Shown: positions 1-8,087 of the stretch, one piece after another
Layout: each line of letters opens with the position of its first letter
Numbering within the stretch: position 1 is the first letter of the stretch
Assembly (NCBI RefSeq): GCF_004114935.1
Contig: NZ_CP022221.1
Location: 4,423,001 to 4,487,000, forward strand
Direction of reading: 5' to 3'
DNA: 64,000 nt
Origin: Bradyrhizobium zhanjiangense
GTDB lineage: Bacteria > Pseudomonadota > Alphaproteobacteria > Rhizobiales > Xanthobacteraceae
The notes under the pieces: model-generated
Told to the model about the DNA's origin: nothing
The model's input: only the letters and a program-made list of their open reading frames with translations
Databases searched by the model: none
Position numbers and translations under genes: made by a program

Positions 1-132
1 CTTTTGGATCAGCTGCTTGATGTGACTGATGTTGAAATTGGCGTCGGGCCAGGCGCCGGGATAGCGCCAGGCGCCGGTGTGGATGCTGATCGGGCGCATG
101 AACGCGCCAAGCTTGAGTTGCCGTTGTGCCAT
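1..132 (-). CDS. FMN-dependent monooxygenase, NtaA/SnaA/DszA family (N-terminal part only)
   Basis: Only the first 44 codons are inside the window; the gene runs off the left edge. The visible N-terminus, MAQRQLKLGAFMRPISIHTG followed by AWRYPGAWPDANFN, matches the start of the nitrilotriacetate monooxygenase component A family: flavin-dependent, two-component luciferase-like enzymes that use FMNH2 supplied by a separate reductase. The substrate cannot be told from this fragment. The start is the ATG at 132-130; upstream of it on the coding strand there is only a weak purine stretch as ribosome binding site. Family assignment rests on the N-terminal signature alone. Confidence 0.7.
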   Translation of the reverse strand, partial: MAQRQLKLGAFMRPISIHTGAWRYPGAWPDANFNISHIKQLIQK

Positions 133-241
133 CGCCCGGTGTCCGTTTTGGGTGTCGTTGGGGAAAGACATAGGCACGCGGCGGAACTCCGCCATTGGCG
201 GCGGCGGGAAGATTATTTTGTTTTTTGCAGATCTCTCAGCA

Positions 242-396
242 CGTCATTCCGGGGCGCGCCTCTTGGCGCGAGCTATGATGCGCAATCGCGCATCTGAGAA
301 TCCATCGAGCCGCAGACACGGTGGATGAATGGATTCCGGGATCGCGCTGCGCGCGCCCCGGAATGACCAGTGGAGAGAGGCGCGCCCCGGAATGAC
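242..396. repeat. Palindromic intergenic repeat (family A) with an extra half copy
   Basis: Outer arms read CGTCATTCCGGGGCGCGCC and the reverse complement GCGCGCCCCGGAATGAC. An inner pair, GAATCCATC and GATGAATGGATTC, surrounds a short loop. The element ends at 366 and a second right arm follows at about 379-396. A related copy lies at 10428-10536. I read it as a short dispersed hairpin-forming repeat with no coding function. Confidence 0.8.
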
Positions 397-413
397 GGAG
401 AGGGGAGCGCCGA

Positions 414-1166
414 TCAGCTCAAAACATCCTTTTGCATCTTGCCGCCGTAGAAATGGAAGAACGGCACCGGCGCATCGTGGCGGAGCGGGCCGCTGGCAAG
501 GCGGGTGTCGAGCTCGTTGAGCACGTTGCGCGTCATCGGATGCAGATCCGCGAGCGGTTTTGAGCCGAGCTCGACCCAGACCAGCTCGACCAGCTCGGCA
601 TCGGCATGGATCACGCCGTCGACGCGGTGAGTGATCGCGGAGGCATCCGCCGTGAAGAAGCGCGTATCGAAGCGCTTGACGCGGCCGGGCGGGGTGATGG
701 CGCGGGCGATCAGGAACAGGCCGGATGGGTCGGGCAGGAGGCCGGCATCCGCGAATGGCTTCCAGGGGCCTTCGAGCTTGGGCACCTTGCCCTCCGCTTG
801 GCGGCCGAGGCACAGACCAGTCTCCTCGCAGGCTTCGCGGATCGCAGCAATGGCGAGCGACTTCGCGCGCGAGGCCGGGGTCTTCGGGCTGCCCTTGGCG
901 AGATTGGCTTCGAGCTCCGTGGTGATAGGGGCGGCGCAGGGCACGCGATAATCGGCCTTGTCGACGCGGCCGCCGGGGAAGACGAACTTTCCGGGCATGA
1001 ACACCACCTTGTCGTGGCGCTTGCCGACCAGCACTTTCGGAATGGGCCCGCTGCGATCGACCAGGATCAGCGTCGCCGCATCCCTCGGGCGAAAATAGGG
1101 ATGGTGGTCGGCTTCCTTCTCATCGTGAACCTTGGCCTTCTCCACTGCTTGCGCAATATCCGTCAT
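414..1166 (-). CDS. NUDIX hydrolase (NUDT7/NUDT19-like)
   Basis: Likely hydrolyses a nucleoside-diphosphate-linked compound, possibly a CoA derivative or nucleotide sugar. The Nudix signature is present but stretched: FPGGRVD at about residues 63-69 and REACEETGL at 110-118 are separated by some 40 residues, as in the NUDT7/NUDT19-like branch rather than in MutT. Length is 250 residues. I chose the ATG at 1166-1164 because GTGAGG lies just upstream; a TTG four codons earlier is possible. It lies downstream of the DUF983 gene and rnr on the same strand, a common alphaproteobacterial neighbourhood. No signal peptide. The substrate is not predictable from sequence. Confidence 0.85.
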   Translation of the reverse strand: MTDIAQAVEKAKVHDEKEADHHPYFRPRDAATLILVDRSGPIPKVLVGKRHDKVVFMPGKFVFPGGRVDKADYRVPCAAPITTELEANLAKGSPKTPASRAKSLAIAAIREACEETGLCLGRQAEGKVPKLEGPWKPFADAGLLPDPSGLFLIARAITPPGRVKRFDTRFFTADASAITHRVDGVIHADAELVELVWVELGSKPLADLHPMTRNVLNELDTRLASGPLRHDAPVPFFHFYGGKMQKDVLS

Positions 1167-1197
1167 ATCCTCACCCAAACCGTTTTTTGCTTCTTAC

Positions 1198-1638
1198 TTA
1201 CACAGGCGGAATACCATCGGGAGGGTTCTCGTCAAACCCGTGCATGCGCAGAGCCCATTGCAAGCCGACCACAGCTCCCTTCACGGGCTGCAATAGCGCG
1301 AGTGAGGCGACGAAGGTGAAGGGCAGATAGGCCACGAAACTGAGCCAGATCGGCGTAGTGTAGTTGGTCTCGATCCAGAGGATGGTCGGCACCACGATGT
1401 GACCGACAATGACGATGACGAGATAGGCGGGCAGATCGTCGGCGCGATGCGGGGTGAAGTCGAGGCCGCATTTGGCGCAATTGTCCGCCGTCTTCAGGAA
1501 GGCGCGGAACAGCTTGCCCTCGCCGCAGCGCGGACAGCAGCCGCGAAAGCCGCGCTTCATCGCAGCCCACACGTCGCGCTTCTCGACGAGACCGGTCTCG
1601 CGCGTCCAGATCTTTGGGGCCGTGCTCATCGTCACCAT
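1198..1638 (-). CDS. DUF983 family membrane protein with two CxxC zinc-ribbon-like motifs
   Basis: A 146-residue protein of unknown function. The N-terminal half has CCPRC (about 34-38) and CAKC (54-57), a probable metal-binding ribbon. The C-terminal half has two hydrophobic segments (about 70-89 and 96-118), so it is probably an inner-membrane protein with a cytoplasmic zinc ribbon. The first ATG overlaps the end of rnr, and AGAAGGG sits six bases before it, implying translational coupling. A second ATG nine bases later is also possible. DUF983 genes are often next to rnr in alphaproteobacteria, but no activity is established that I know of. Confidence 0.85.
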   Translation of the reverse strand: MVTMSTAPKIWTRETGLVEKRDVWAAMKRGFRGCCPRCGEGKLFRAFLKTADNCAKCGLDFTPHRADDLPAYLVIVIVGHIVVPTILWIETNYTTPIWLSFVAYLPFTFVASLALLQPVKGAVVGLQWALRMHGFDENPPDGIPPV

Positions 1639-3986
1639 ACCTTGCCCTTCTGTCCCTTGCCTTTGCCCTTGCTCTTTCCCTTGACCTTCCTGCCCTTGGC
1701 AGATTTTTGCTTTTCCGGCTTGCGTTTTCTCTCCGGACTGCGCCCCGGATGCGCCTTGGACAATTTGCGCTGCGGACGGAACGGCCGGCGCTCGCGGGGA
1801 CTGGTCTCGCGTTCTGACGACAGCAGTTCGAAGCGTAGCGCGCCTGCGATAGGAGCTGCTTCTATCAGACGGACGTCGACGACGTCACCCAGCTGATGCA
1901 TGGTGCCGCTGCGCGTGCCGACCAGCGCGTGGCGGCTCTCGTCATAGTTGAAATATTCCGTGCCGAGGGATCGGATCGGGATCAATCCGTCGGCGCCGGT
2001 CTCGCTCAGCTTGACGAACAGGCCGGCGCGCGTGACGCCGGAGACGCGGCCCTGGAAGCTGGCGCCGATGCGGTCGGCGAGATGATGCGCGATCAGGCGA
2101 TCGACGGTCTCGCGCTCTGCCTTCATCGCGCGCCGTTCGGTCAGCGAGATATGCGCGGCGACTTCGCCGAGACTTTCCGGCGTCTCGCTGTCGGGCAGGG
2201 CGCCTTCGCCGAGGCCGAGCGCGCGGACCAGTGCGCGGTGCACGATGAGGTCGGCATAGCGGCGGATCGGCGAGGTGAAATGCGCATAGCGGCGCAGGTT
2301 CAGGCCGAAATGACCGTAATTCTCCGCGGAATATTCCGCCTGCGCCTGGGCGCGCAGCACGACCTCGCTCACCAGCGGGTAATAGTCGTGACCTTCGAGC
2401 TGGGCCAGCACGCGGTTGAACAGGGTGGGGCGCAACGCGCCTGATTTCGCGAAGGGAACGTCCAGCGTCTCCAGAAACTCGCTGAGCGCGTGGACCTTCT
2501 CCAGCGTCGGCTCGTCGTGCACGCGGTAGATCAGCGGCAGCGATTTCTTCTCCAGCATCTCGGCCGCGGCGACGTTGGCGAGGATCATGAACTCCTCGAT
2601 GAGCTTGTGCGCATCGAGACGTTCCGGCACGACGACGCTGTCGACCGTGCCGTCGCTCTTCAAAAGGATCTTGCGCTCGGGCAGATCGAGATTGAGCGGA
2701 TCGCGCTCGTCGCGGGCGCGCTTGACGCAAGCATAGGCGGCGTAGAGCGGCCTCAGGATCGGATCGAGCAGCGGGCCGGTGGTGTCATCGGGTCGACCGT
2801 CGATCGCAGCCTGTGCCTGCGCATAATGCAGCTTCGCCGCCGAGCGCATCAGGATGCGGTGAAAGGTGTGCGAGCGCTTGCGTCCGTCGGGTCCGATCAC
2901 CATGCGTACCGCGAGCGCGCCGCGCGGCTCGCCCGGCACCAGCGAGCAGAGATTGTTGGAGATGCGCTCGGGCAGCATCGGCACGACGCGGTCAGGGAAA
3001 TAGACCGAGTTGCCGCGATCGAGCGCGTCGCGGTCGAGCGCGGTGCCCGGCCGCACATAGAAGCTTACGTCGGCGATGGCGACGTTGACGATGAAGCCGC
3101 CCTTGTTGTTGGGATCATCGTCGGCCTGCGCATGCACCGCGTCGTCGTGATCCTTCGCATCCGGCGGATCGATGGTGACGAGCGACACGTCGCGCCAATC
3201 CTCGCGCCCTTTCAGGTTCGCCGGCTCGGCCGCCTCCGCCTCGCGCTCGGCCGCAGGCGAGAATTGCAAGGGGATGTCGTGGGCGTAGATCGCGATCAGG
3301 CTGATCGCCCTCTCCGACTTGACCGAGCCGAGCCTCTCCTTGACGCGGCCGGAGGCGAGGCCAAAGCCGCGCGAGCGGACGATGTCGACGCTGATGAGGT
3401 CGCCGTCCTGTGCGCCTTGTGTGTCGGCCTTCGCGATGTTCAATTCGCGGTCGGCGAACTTCTTGTCGACGGGGACGAGCCGTCCGCCGCCTTCGGGCAG
3501 TGCTCGGAATACACCGAGGATGCGGCTCTTGGCCTTGTCGATGAGCTTGATGATGCGGCCGCGATAGGCGGGGCCTTCGTCCTCGTCGGTGCGTTCGATG
3601 CGCAGCAGCGCGCGGTCGCCGACACCGGCGGCGGTGCCAGGCTTGGGCCGGCGCGGCATCTCAATCAGGATTTTGGGCGGCTCGCCGCTTTCGACCTCGT
3701 CCCATTCGGCGCGGGAGGCGATCAATTCGCCGTCGCTGTCGCGCCCGGTGATGTCGGCGAGCAGCGTCGGCGGAAGCGTGTCCGGCTCGGAGACCTTGTG
3801 GCGCTTCTTCTTGATGATGCCGTCGTCGGCGAGCTCGCGCAGCATGCGCCTGAGCTCGGCGCGATCGGCATTCTTCAGGCCGAACTCGCGCGCAATTTCG
3901 CGGGTCCCGACCTTTCCGTGGTTTGCCTTGATGAAGGCGACGATGGCTGTCCGGTCGGGAAAGCCACGGTCATTCTTGCGTTTCAC
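1632..3986 (-). CDS. rnr: Ribonuclease R (3'-5' exoribonuclease)
   Basis: Degrades structured RNA processively from the 3' end and takes part in RNA quality control and tmRNA-linked decay. The 784-residue protein has an N-terminal winged-helix region (about 1-70), cold-shock-like domains, the RNB catalytic domain with the metal-binding aspartate motif DPPDAKDHDDAVHA, a C-terminal S1 domain, and a strongly basic tail rich in KGK repeats over the last 50 residues. The start is GTG, with GAGG four bases upstream. It begins eight bases after the topA stop and overlaps the DUF983 start, so topA-rnr-DUF983 are probably cotranscribed. Confidence 0.96.
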   Translation of the reverse strand: MKRKNDRGFPDRTAIVAFIKANHGKVGTREIAREFGLKNADRAELRRMLRELADDGIIKKKRHKVSEPDTLPPTLLADITGRDSDGELIASRAEWDEVESGEPPKILIEMPRRPKPGTAAGVGDRALLRIERTDEDEGPAYRGRIIKLIDKAKSRILGVFRALPEGGGRLVPVDKKFADRELNIAKADTQGAQDGDLISVDIVRSRGFGLASGRVKERLGSVKSERAISLIAIYAHDIPLQFSPAAEREAEAAEPANLKGREDWRDVSLVTIDPPDAKDHDDAVHAQADDDPNNKGGFIVNVAIADVSFYVRPGTALDRDALDRGNSVYFPDRVVPMLPERISNNLCSLVPGEPRGALAVRMVIGPDGRKRSHTFHRILMRSAAKLHYAQAQAAIDGRPDDTTGPLLDPILRPLYAAYACVKRARDERDPLNLDLPERKILLKSDGTVDSVVVPERLDAHKLIEEFMILANVAAAEMLEKKSLPLIYRVHDEPTLEKVHALSEFLETLDVPFAKSGALRPTLFNRVLAQLEGHDYYPLVSEVVLRAQAQAEYSAENYGHFGLNLRRYAHFTSPIRRYADLIVHRALVRALGLGEGALPDSETPESLGEVAAHISLTERRAMKAERETVDRLIAHHLADRIGASFQGRVSGVTRAGLFVKLSETGADGLIPIRSLGTEYFNYDESRHALVGTRSGTMHQLGDVVDVRLIEAAPIAGALRFELLSSERETSPRERRPFRPQRKLSKAHPGRSPERKRKPEKQKSAKGRKVKGKSKGKGKGQKGKVW

Positions 3987-3993
3987 TTAACCT

Positions 3994-6747
3994 CTAATTC
4001 TTGCCGGCACTCTTCTTGGCCGGAGCCTTGGTGGCGGCTGCCTTGGTCGGCGACGGCTTTGTGGCAGAAGTCTTGGCCGTCGACGGCACGGCGGCGCGCG
4101 CCTTGCTGGTGGATTCGGTTTTCGATTTGGCCGCGGCTTTCTTCGCGGCCGGTTTCTTCGGCTTTGGCGCGGCGTCCTCGCCGTCCGTAGCCTTCTTGGC
4201 CTTGGCGGGCTTGGCCGCCTTCTTCGCCTTGGTCTTGCCGCCGCCCTTGGCCGCGCGTTCGTCGATCAGCGCGATCGCCTGCGGCAGCGTGATGGCGTCC
4301 TTTTCGAACTCGGCCGGGATCGTGGCGTTGACGCCGCCTGCGGTGACGTAGGGGCCATAGCGGCCGCTCTTCACGGTGACGGTGCCGAGCGTCGGATGAT
4401 CGCCGATTGCCTTGCCGGGATCGGCGCCGAAGCGGCGGCTCGGGCCCTTCGCGACCTTTTCCGCGATCAGCGTCACCGCGCGGTTGAGGCCGATGTCGAA
4501 CACCTCGTCGCCGGCCTCGAGGCTGGCGTAAGTCTTCTCGTGCTTCACGAACGGCCCGAAGCGGCCGAGGCCGGCGGTGATCGGCTGACCGGTTTCCGGG
4601 TGCTTGCCGATCTCGCGCGGCAGCGACAGCAGTTTCAGCGCAAGCTCGAGGTCGACATCGCTGGGCGAGGTGCCCTTCGGAATGCCGGCGCGCTTCGGCT
4701 TCTCGCCTTCCGCATAATCATTCTGCTCGCCGAGCTGGATGTAGGGGCCGAAGCGGCCGGCCTTGATCCAGACATCGAAGCCGGTGTCGGGATCCTGGCC
4801 GAGCGAGCGGTCGGCGTTGGCTTCACCATCGGCGGCGAGCTGGCGAGTGTAGCGGCACTCCGGATAGTTCGAGCAGCCGACGAAGGCGCCGAACTTGCCG
4901 GCCTTGAGGTTCAACCGGCCGGTGCCGCAATTCGGGCACTGCCTGACGTCGCCGCCATCGGCGCGAGGCGGATAGATGTGCGGGCCCAGCATCTCGTCGA
5001 GCACGTCCAGGACCTGCGCGACGCGCAGATCCTTGATGTCGTCGACGGCCCCGATGAAGTCGCGCCAGAAGTCCTTCAGCACCTCCTGCCAGGAGATCTC
5101 GTTGTTGGAGATGCGGTCGAGCTGCTCTTCGAGGCCAGCGGTGAAATCATATTCGACGTAGCGGCTGAAGAAGCTCTCGAGGAACGCGATCACGACGCGG
5201 CCCTTGTCCTCGCCATGCAGGCGCTTCTTCTCCAGCTTGACGTAGCCGCGGTCCTTCAGGACCTGGAGGATCGAGGCATAGGTCGAGGGCCGGCCGATGC
5301 CGAGCTCTTCCATGCGCTTGACGAGGGATGCCTCAGAGAAGCGCGGCGGCGGCTCGGTGAAATGCTGGGTGACGGCGAGCGACTGCCGCTTCAGGGCTTC
5401 GCCGGCGCTCATGCTGGGCAGGCGGCGGGAATCCTCGTCCTCCTCGTCGTCGCGGCCTTCCTGGTAGAGCGCGAGGAAACCGTCGAACTTGATGACCTGG
5501 CCGGTGGCGCGCAGCTCCAGCGTCCGGCCGCCGGCTTTCGCGGTGATGTCGACCGTGGTGCGTTCCAGTTCGGCCGCCTCCATCTGGCTCGCGATGGTGC
5601 GCTTCCAGATCAGCTCATAGAGCCGGGCCTGATCGGCATCGAGCTTGCGGCTCATGCTGTCGGGGCGGCGCGAGAGATCGGTCGGACGGATCGCCTCGTG
5701 CGCTTCCTGGGCGTTCTTGGCCTTGGCCTGGTACTGGCGGGGAGCGTCCGGCACATAGGCGTTGCCGTAATCCTCGCCGATCACCTTGCGTGCCTGGGTG
5801 ATCGCCTCGGGGGCGATCTGCACGCCGTCGGTACGCATATAAGTAATGAGTCCGGTGGTCTCGCCGCCGATGTCGATGCCTTCATAGAGGCGCTGGGCGA
5901 TGCGCATCGTATGGGCCGGCGCGAAGCCGTATTTGCGGCTGGCTTCCTGTTGCAGCGTCGAGGTGGTGAAGGGCGCCTGCGGATTGCGTCGCGCAGGCTT
6001 GGCATCGACCGCGGTCACGGCATAGGCGGCCGCTTCCAGCGCCTTCTTGAAGTCTTCGGCCTCCGCGCCGGTGCCGATGTCGAGGCGCTGGATCTTCTTG
6101 CCGTCGGCGCCGACCAGGCGGGCCTCGAAGGCATCGCCGCGCGGGGTCAGCAGGGTCGCGACCAGCGACCAATATTCGCGCGGGACGAACTTCTCGATCT
6201 CGAGCTCGCGGTCGCAGACGAGGCGCAGTGCCACCGACTGCACGCGGCCGGCCGAGCGCGCGCCGGGCAGCTTGCGCCACAGCACGGGGGAGAGGGTGAA
6301 GCCGACCAGATAGTCGAGCGCGCGGCGCGCCATATAGGCATCGACCAGAGCGCCGTCGATCTGCCGCGGATGCTTCATGGCTTCCGAGATCGCCTGCTTG
6401 GTGATGGCGTTGAACACCACGCGCTCGATCTTCTGGTCCTTCAGCGCGCGCTTCTCTTTCAGCACCTCCAGCACGTGCCAGGAGATGGCCTCGCCCTCGC
6501 GATCAGGGTCGGTGGCGAGAATCAGGCGGTCAGCGCCCTTTAGCGACCTCGCGATATCGTTCAGCCGTCCGGCGGCCTTGGGGTCGACCTCCCAGATCAT
6601 CTTGAAATTGGCGTCGGGATCGACGGAGCCATTCTTGGCGGGGAGGTCGCGGACATGGCCGAACGACGCCAGAACCTCGTAGGACGAGCCTAGATATTTG
6701 TTGATCGTCTTGGCTTTCGCCGGCGACTCCACAATGACGATATTCAT
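3994..6747 (-). CDS. topA: DNA topoisomerase I
   Basis: Type IA topoisomerase that relaxes negative supercoils. The 917-residue protein starts with the TOPRIM domain (IVIVESPAKAKTINKYLG). DPDREGE is at 80-86, and the active-site tyrosine is Tyr303 in ITYMRTD. A four-cysteine zinc finger follows (CPNCGTGRLN with CSNYPEC), then several topoisomerase C-terminal repeats of the GRFGPY type. The last 100 residues are lysine- and alanine-rich, resembling histone H1 tails. Upstream in-frame sequence up to 7125 is not homologous to the family, so I place the start at the ATG before NIVIVESPAK. Confidence 0.97.
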   Translation of the reverse strand: MNIVIVESPAKAKTINKYLGSSYEVLASFGHVRDLPAKNGSVDPDANFKMIWEVDPKAAGRLNDIARSLKGADRLILATDPDREGEAISWHVLEVLKEKRALKDQKIERVVFNAITKQAISEAMKHPRQIDGALVDAYMARRALDYLVGFTLSPVLWRKLPGARSAGRVQSVALRLVCDRELEIEKFVPREYWSLVATLLTPRGDAFEARLVGADGKKIQRLDIGTGAEAEDFKKALEAAAYAVTAVDAKPARRNPQAPFTTSTLQQEASRKYGFAPAHTMRIAQRLYEGIDIGGETTGLITYMRTDGVQIAPEAITQARKVIGEDYGNAYVPDAPRQYQAKAKNAQEAHEAIRPTDLSRRPDSMSRKLDADQARLYELIWKRTIASQMEAAELERTTVDITAKAGGRTLELRATGQVIKFDGFLALYQEGRDDEEDEDSRRLPSMSAGEALKRQSLAVTQHFTEPPPRFSEASLVKRMEELGIGRPSTYASILQVLKDRGYVKLEKKRLHGEDKGRVVIAFLESFFSRYVEYDFTAGLEEQLDRISNNEISWQEVLKDFWRDFIGAVDDIKDLRVAQVLDVLDEMLGPHIYPPRADGGDVRQCPNCGTGRLNLKAGKFGAFVGCSNYPECRYTRQLAADGEANADRSLGQDPDTGFDVWIKAGRFGPYIQLGEQNDYAEGEKPKRAGIPKGTSPSDVDLELALKLLSLPREIGKHPETGQPITAGLGRFGPFVKHEKTYASLEAGDEVFDIGLNRAVTLIAEKVAKGPSRRFGADPGKAIGDHPTLGTVTVKSGRYGPYVTAGGVNATIPAEFEKDAITLPQAIALIDERAAKGGGKTKAKKAAKPAKAKKATDGEDAAPKPKKPAAKKAAAKSKTESTSKARAAVPSTAKTSATKPSPTKAAATKAPAKKSAGKN

Positions 6748-6973
6748 GTAGTTCCAGTAACTTATGGGAAAATCTTGGGCCGAAAACGAAAGGACTCGGG
6801 TCGGCCGTTTCGACCCGAACATGGGTGGTGAGGCCGGTCCTGTCAAATCGGCGGGTGTTGAAAGCCGCCGCAATGGGAAAAGTTTCATATCGAGAAAGTT
6901 GCAAAATACCACCTTGGAGTTGCGGTCGATGTCGGCATAATGTTTCTCCGGGGCATGGATTCGGGGTGGGCTG

Positions 6974-7213
6974 GTGACTAGGCCAGGAAAGAAACGGGCG
7001 CGCGCTTCATCGGGCGCGCCGGGAGGCGCGCGCAACGAGGAACCGGGGGAAGGCGGGGCGGATGAGGCGGTGGCCTTCATTGCCGAGCAGACCGCCGCCC
7101 TGCGCAAGCTCGCCGAGCGCCACAAGCTGCACGTGTTACATTATCTCTTGGGCATGACACAGGTCGAGGCCGACGAGCATCTGAGGCTGCGGAGCAGGCG
7201 CAAGCTGTCGTAG
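6974..7213 (+). CDS. Small conserved-looking protein of unknown function
   Basis: A 79-residue protein starting with GTG, divergent from topA. The first 30 residues are basic and of low complexity. The remainder (AVAFIAEQTAALRKLAERHK, then LHVLHYLLGMTQVEADEHLR) is a well-formed amphipathic helical region with balanced charge, unlike the chance translations nearby. I believe similar short proteins occur in Bradyrhizobium, but I cannot name a family. No signal peptide or metal motif. It is followed directly by two palindromic repeats. Confidence 0.65.
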   Translation: MTRPGKKRARASSGAPGGARNEEPGEGGADEAVAFIAEQTAALRKLAERHKLHVLHYLLGMTQVEADEHLRLRSRRKLS

Positions 7214-7234
7214 CGGTGCGGCCAACATCAGATC

Positions 7235-7364
7235 CGTCATCCTGAGGCGCGAGTGGAGCGATGCCGAGCATCGCGTCGGGAGCCTCGAAGGATGAACGGC
7301 CGAGTTGCCAGCCGGGCCGTCGCCCTTCGAGGCTCGCCGAAGAGGCGAGCGCCTCAGGGTGACG
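7235..7364. repeat. Palindromic intergenic repeat (family C)
   Basis: Arms are CGTCATCCTGAGGCGCGAG at the left and GCGCCTCAGGGTGACG at the right. A second inner pair, GAGCCTCGAAGGATGAACGG and CCGTCGCCCTTCGAGGCTC, makes a long imperfect hairpin. It lies in the gap between the small gene ending at 7213 and the HxlR gene, immediately before a different repeat. Confidence 0.75.
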
Positions 7365-7394
7365 GTGATAAAAATGAGTACGCTGCATCAACGT

Positions 7395-7474
7395 CGTCAT
7401 TGCGAGCGTAGCGAAGCAATCCAGACTGCCGCCGCGGAAAGACTCTGGATTGCTTCGCTGCGCTCGCAATGACG
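7395..7474. repeat. Palindromic intergenic repeat (family B)
   Basis: Nearly perfect hairpin: CGTCATTGCGAGCGTAGCG, then AAGCAATCCAG, and the reverse complement CTGGATTGCTTCGCTGCGC, then TCGCAATGACG, around a short GCCGCGGAAAG loop. Sister copies lie at 20785-20871 and 55165-55244 with the same loop motif. Confidence 0.85.
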
Positions 7475-7493
7475 GTGGGGCGGCAGCGCGTTG

Positions 7494-7964
7494 CTATCCC
7501 GCCGACCGCCGCCGTCGCGCCGGCCGCGGCTTCAGCGCGGTATCGGCGGGGCTGAGCAGGCGGCCGTCCTCGGCGCGCATTTCGAGCTTCTTCACCGGGC
7601 GGCCCTTCTCGCGATCGACCAGGATCGTCGCGATCCCCGCGGGGTGATCGTCGAACTCCTCGCTCCATTGCCGTAGGGCCACCAGGATCGGGAAGGTGCC
7701 GCGCCCCTTGGGCGTCAGCACGTATTCCTGGTAGGCGCTGCCGTCGGAGGCGGGGGCGGTTTCCAGAATGCCGTGATCGGCCAGCGCGCGCAGCCGCGCC
7801 GCCAAGATGTTCTTGGCCATGCCGAGCTTGCTCTGGAATTCGCCGAAACGGCGTAGGCCGAACAGCGCCTCGCGGATGATCAGCAGCGACCACCAGTCGC
7901 CGAGCGCCTCCAGCGATCGCGCGATCGGGCAGGCATCGCCCTCAAAGCTCGTTCGTTTCACCAT
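7494..7964 (-). CDS. HxlR-family winged-helix transcriptional regulator
   Basis: A 156-residue one-domain regulator. The HxlR core is visible: CPIARSLEALGDWWSLLIIR with one cysteine near residue 12, followed by the recognition region GEFQSKLGMAKNILAARL and the wing. The C-terminus is basic. It is divergent from the short-chain dehydrogenase gene, and the space between them holds a large nested dyad, so it very probably represses itself and that gene. HxlR proteins often respond to reactive electrophiles through cysteine chemistry; whether this one does is unknown. I chose the ATG before VKRTSFEG because residues upstream of it do not fit the family. Confidence 0.88.
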   Translation of the reverse strand: MVKRTSFEGDACPIARSLEALGDWWSLLIIREALFGLRRFGEFQSKLGMAKNILAARLRALADHGILETAPASDGSAYQEYVLTPKGRGTFPILVALRQWSEEFDDHPAGIATILVDREKGRPVKKLEMRAEDGRLLSPADTALKPRPARRRRSAG

Positions 7965-8020
7965 GGTCTCGTCTCTATCGCTTCCGTCGGAGTGGGCGGG
8001 TCCGATCACGCGCTTGTGTG

Positions 8021-8073
8021 GTTGCATCATAAAACCATTTGCCCTAGATGGCAATGTAGTTTCATCATGCAAC
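8021..8073. promoter_or_regulatory. Nested inverted repeat, probable HxlR operator
   Basis: Outer arms GTTGCATCATAAAAC (8021-8035) and GTTTCATCATGCAAC (8059-8073) are inverted copies with two mismatches. The inner dyad TTGCCCTAGATGGCAA (8039-8054) shares nearly the same centre, around 8047. The site lies between two divergent genes and ends 14 bases before the dehydrogenase start, a good place for repression of both promoters. The assignment to the adjacent HxlR protein is inference. Confidence 0.65.
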
Positions 8074-8087
8074 TACTGGAGGCGAGC

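Noticed and set aside
2490..4190. Long plus-strand frame opposite rnr and the topA end
   Set aside because: High-GC DNA produces long open frames opposite real genes. The translation lacks domains and is rich in Arg, Ala and Asp, while rnr on the other strand is complete.
4396..6543. A 715-codon plus-strand frame opposite topA
   Set aside because: TopA is fully accounted for on the minus strand. The shadow frame is a codon-position artefact with no recognisable fold.
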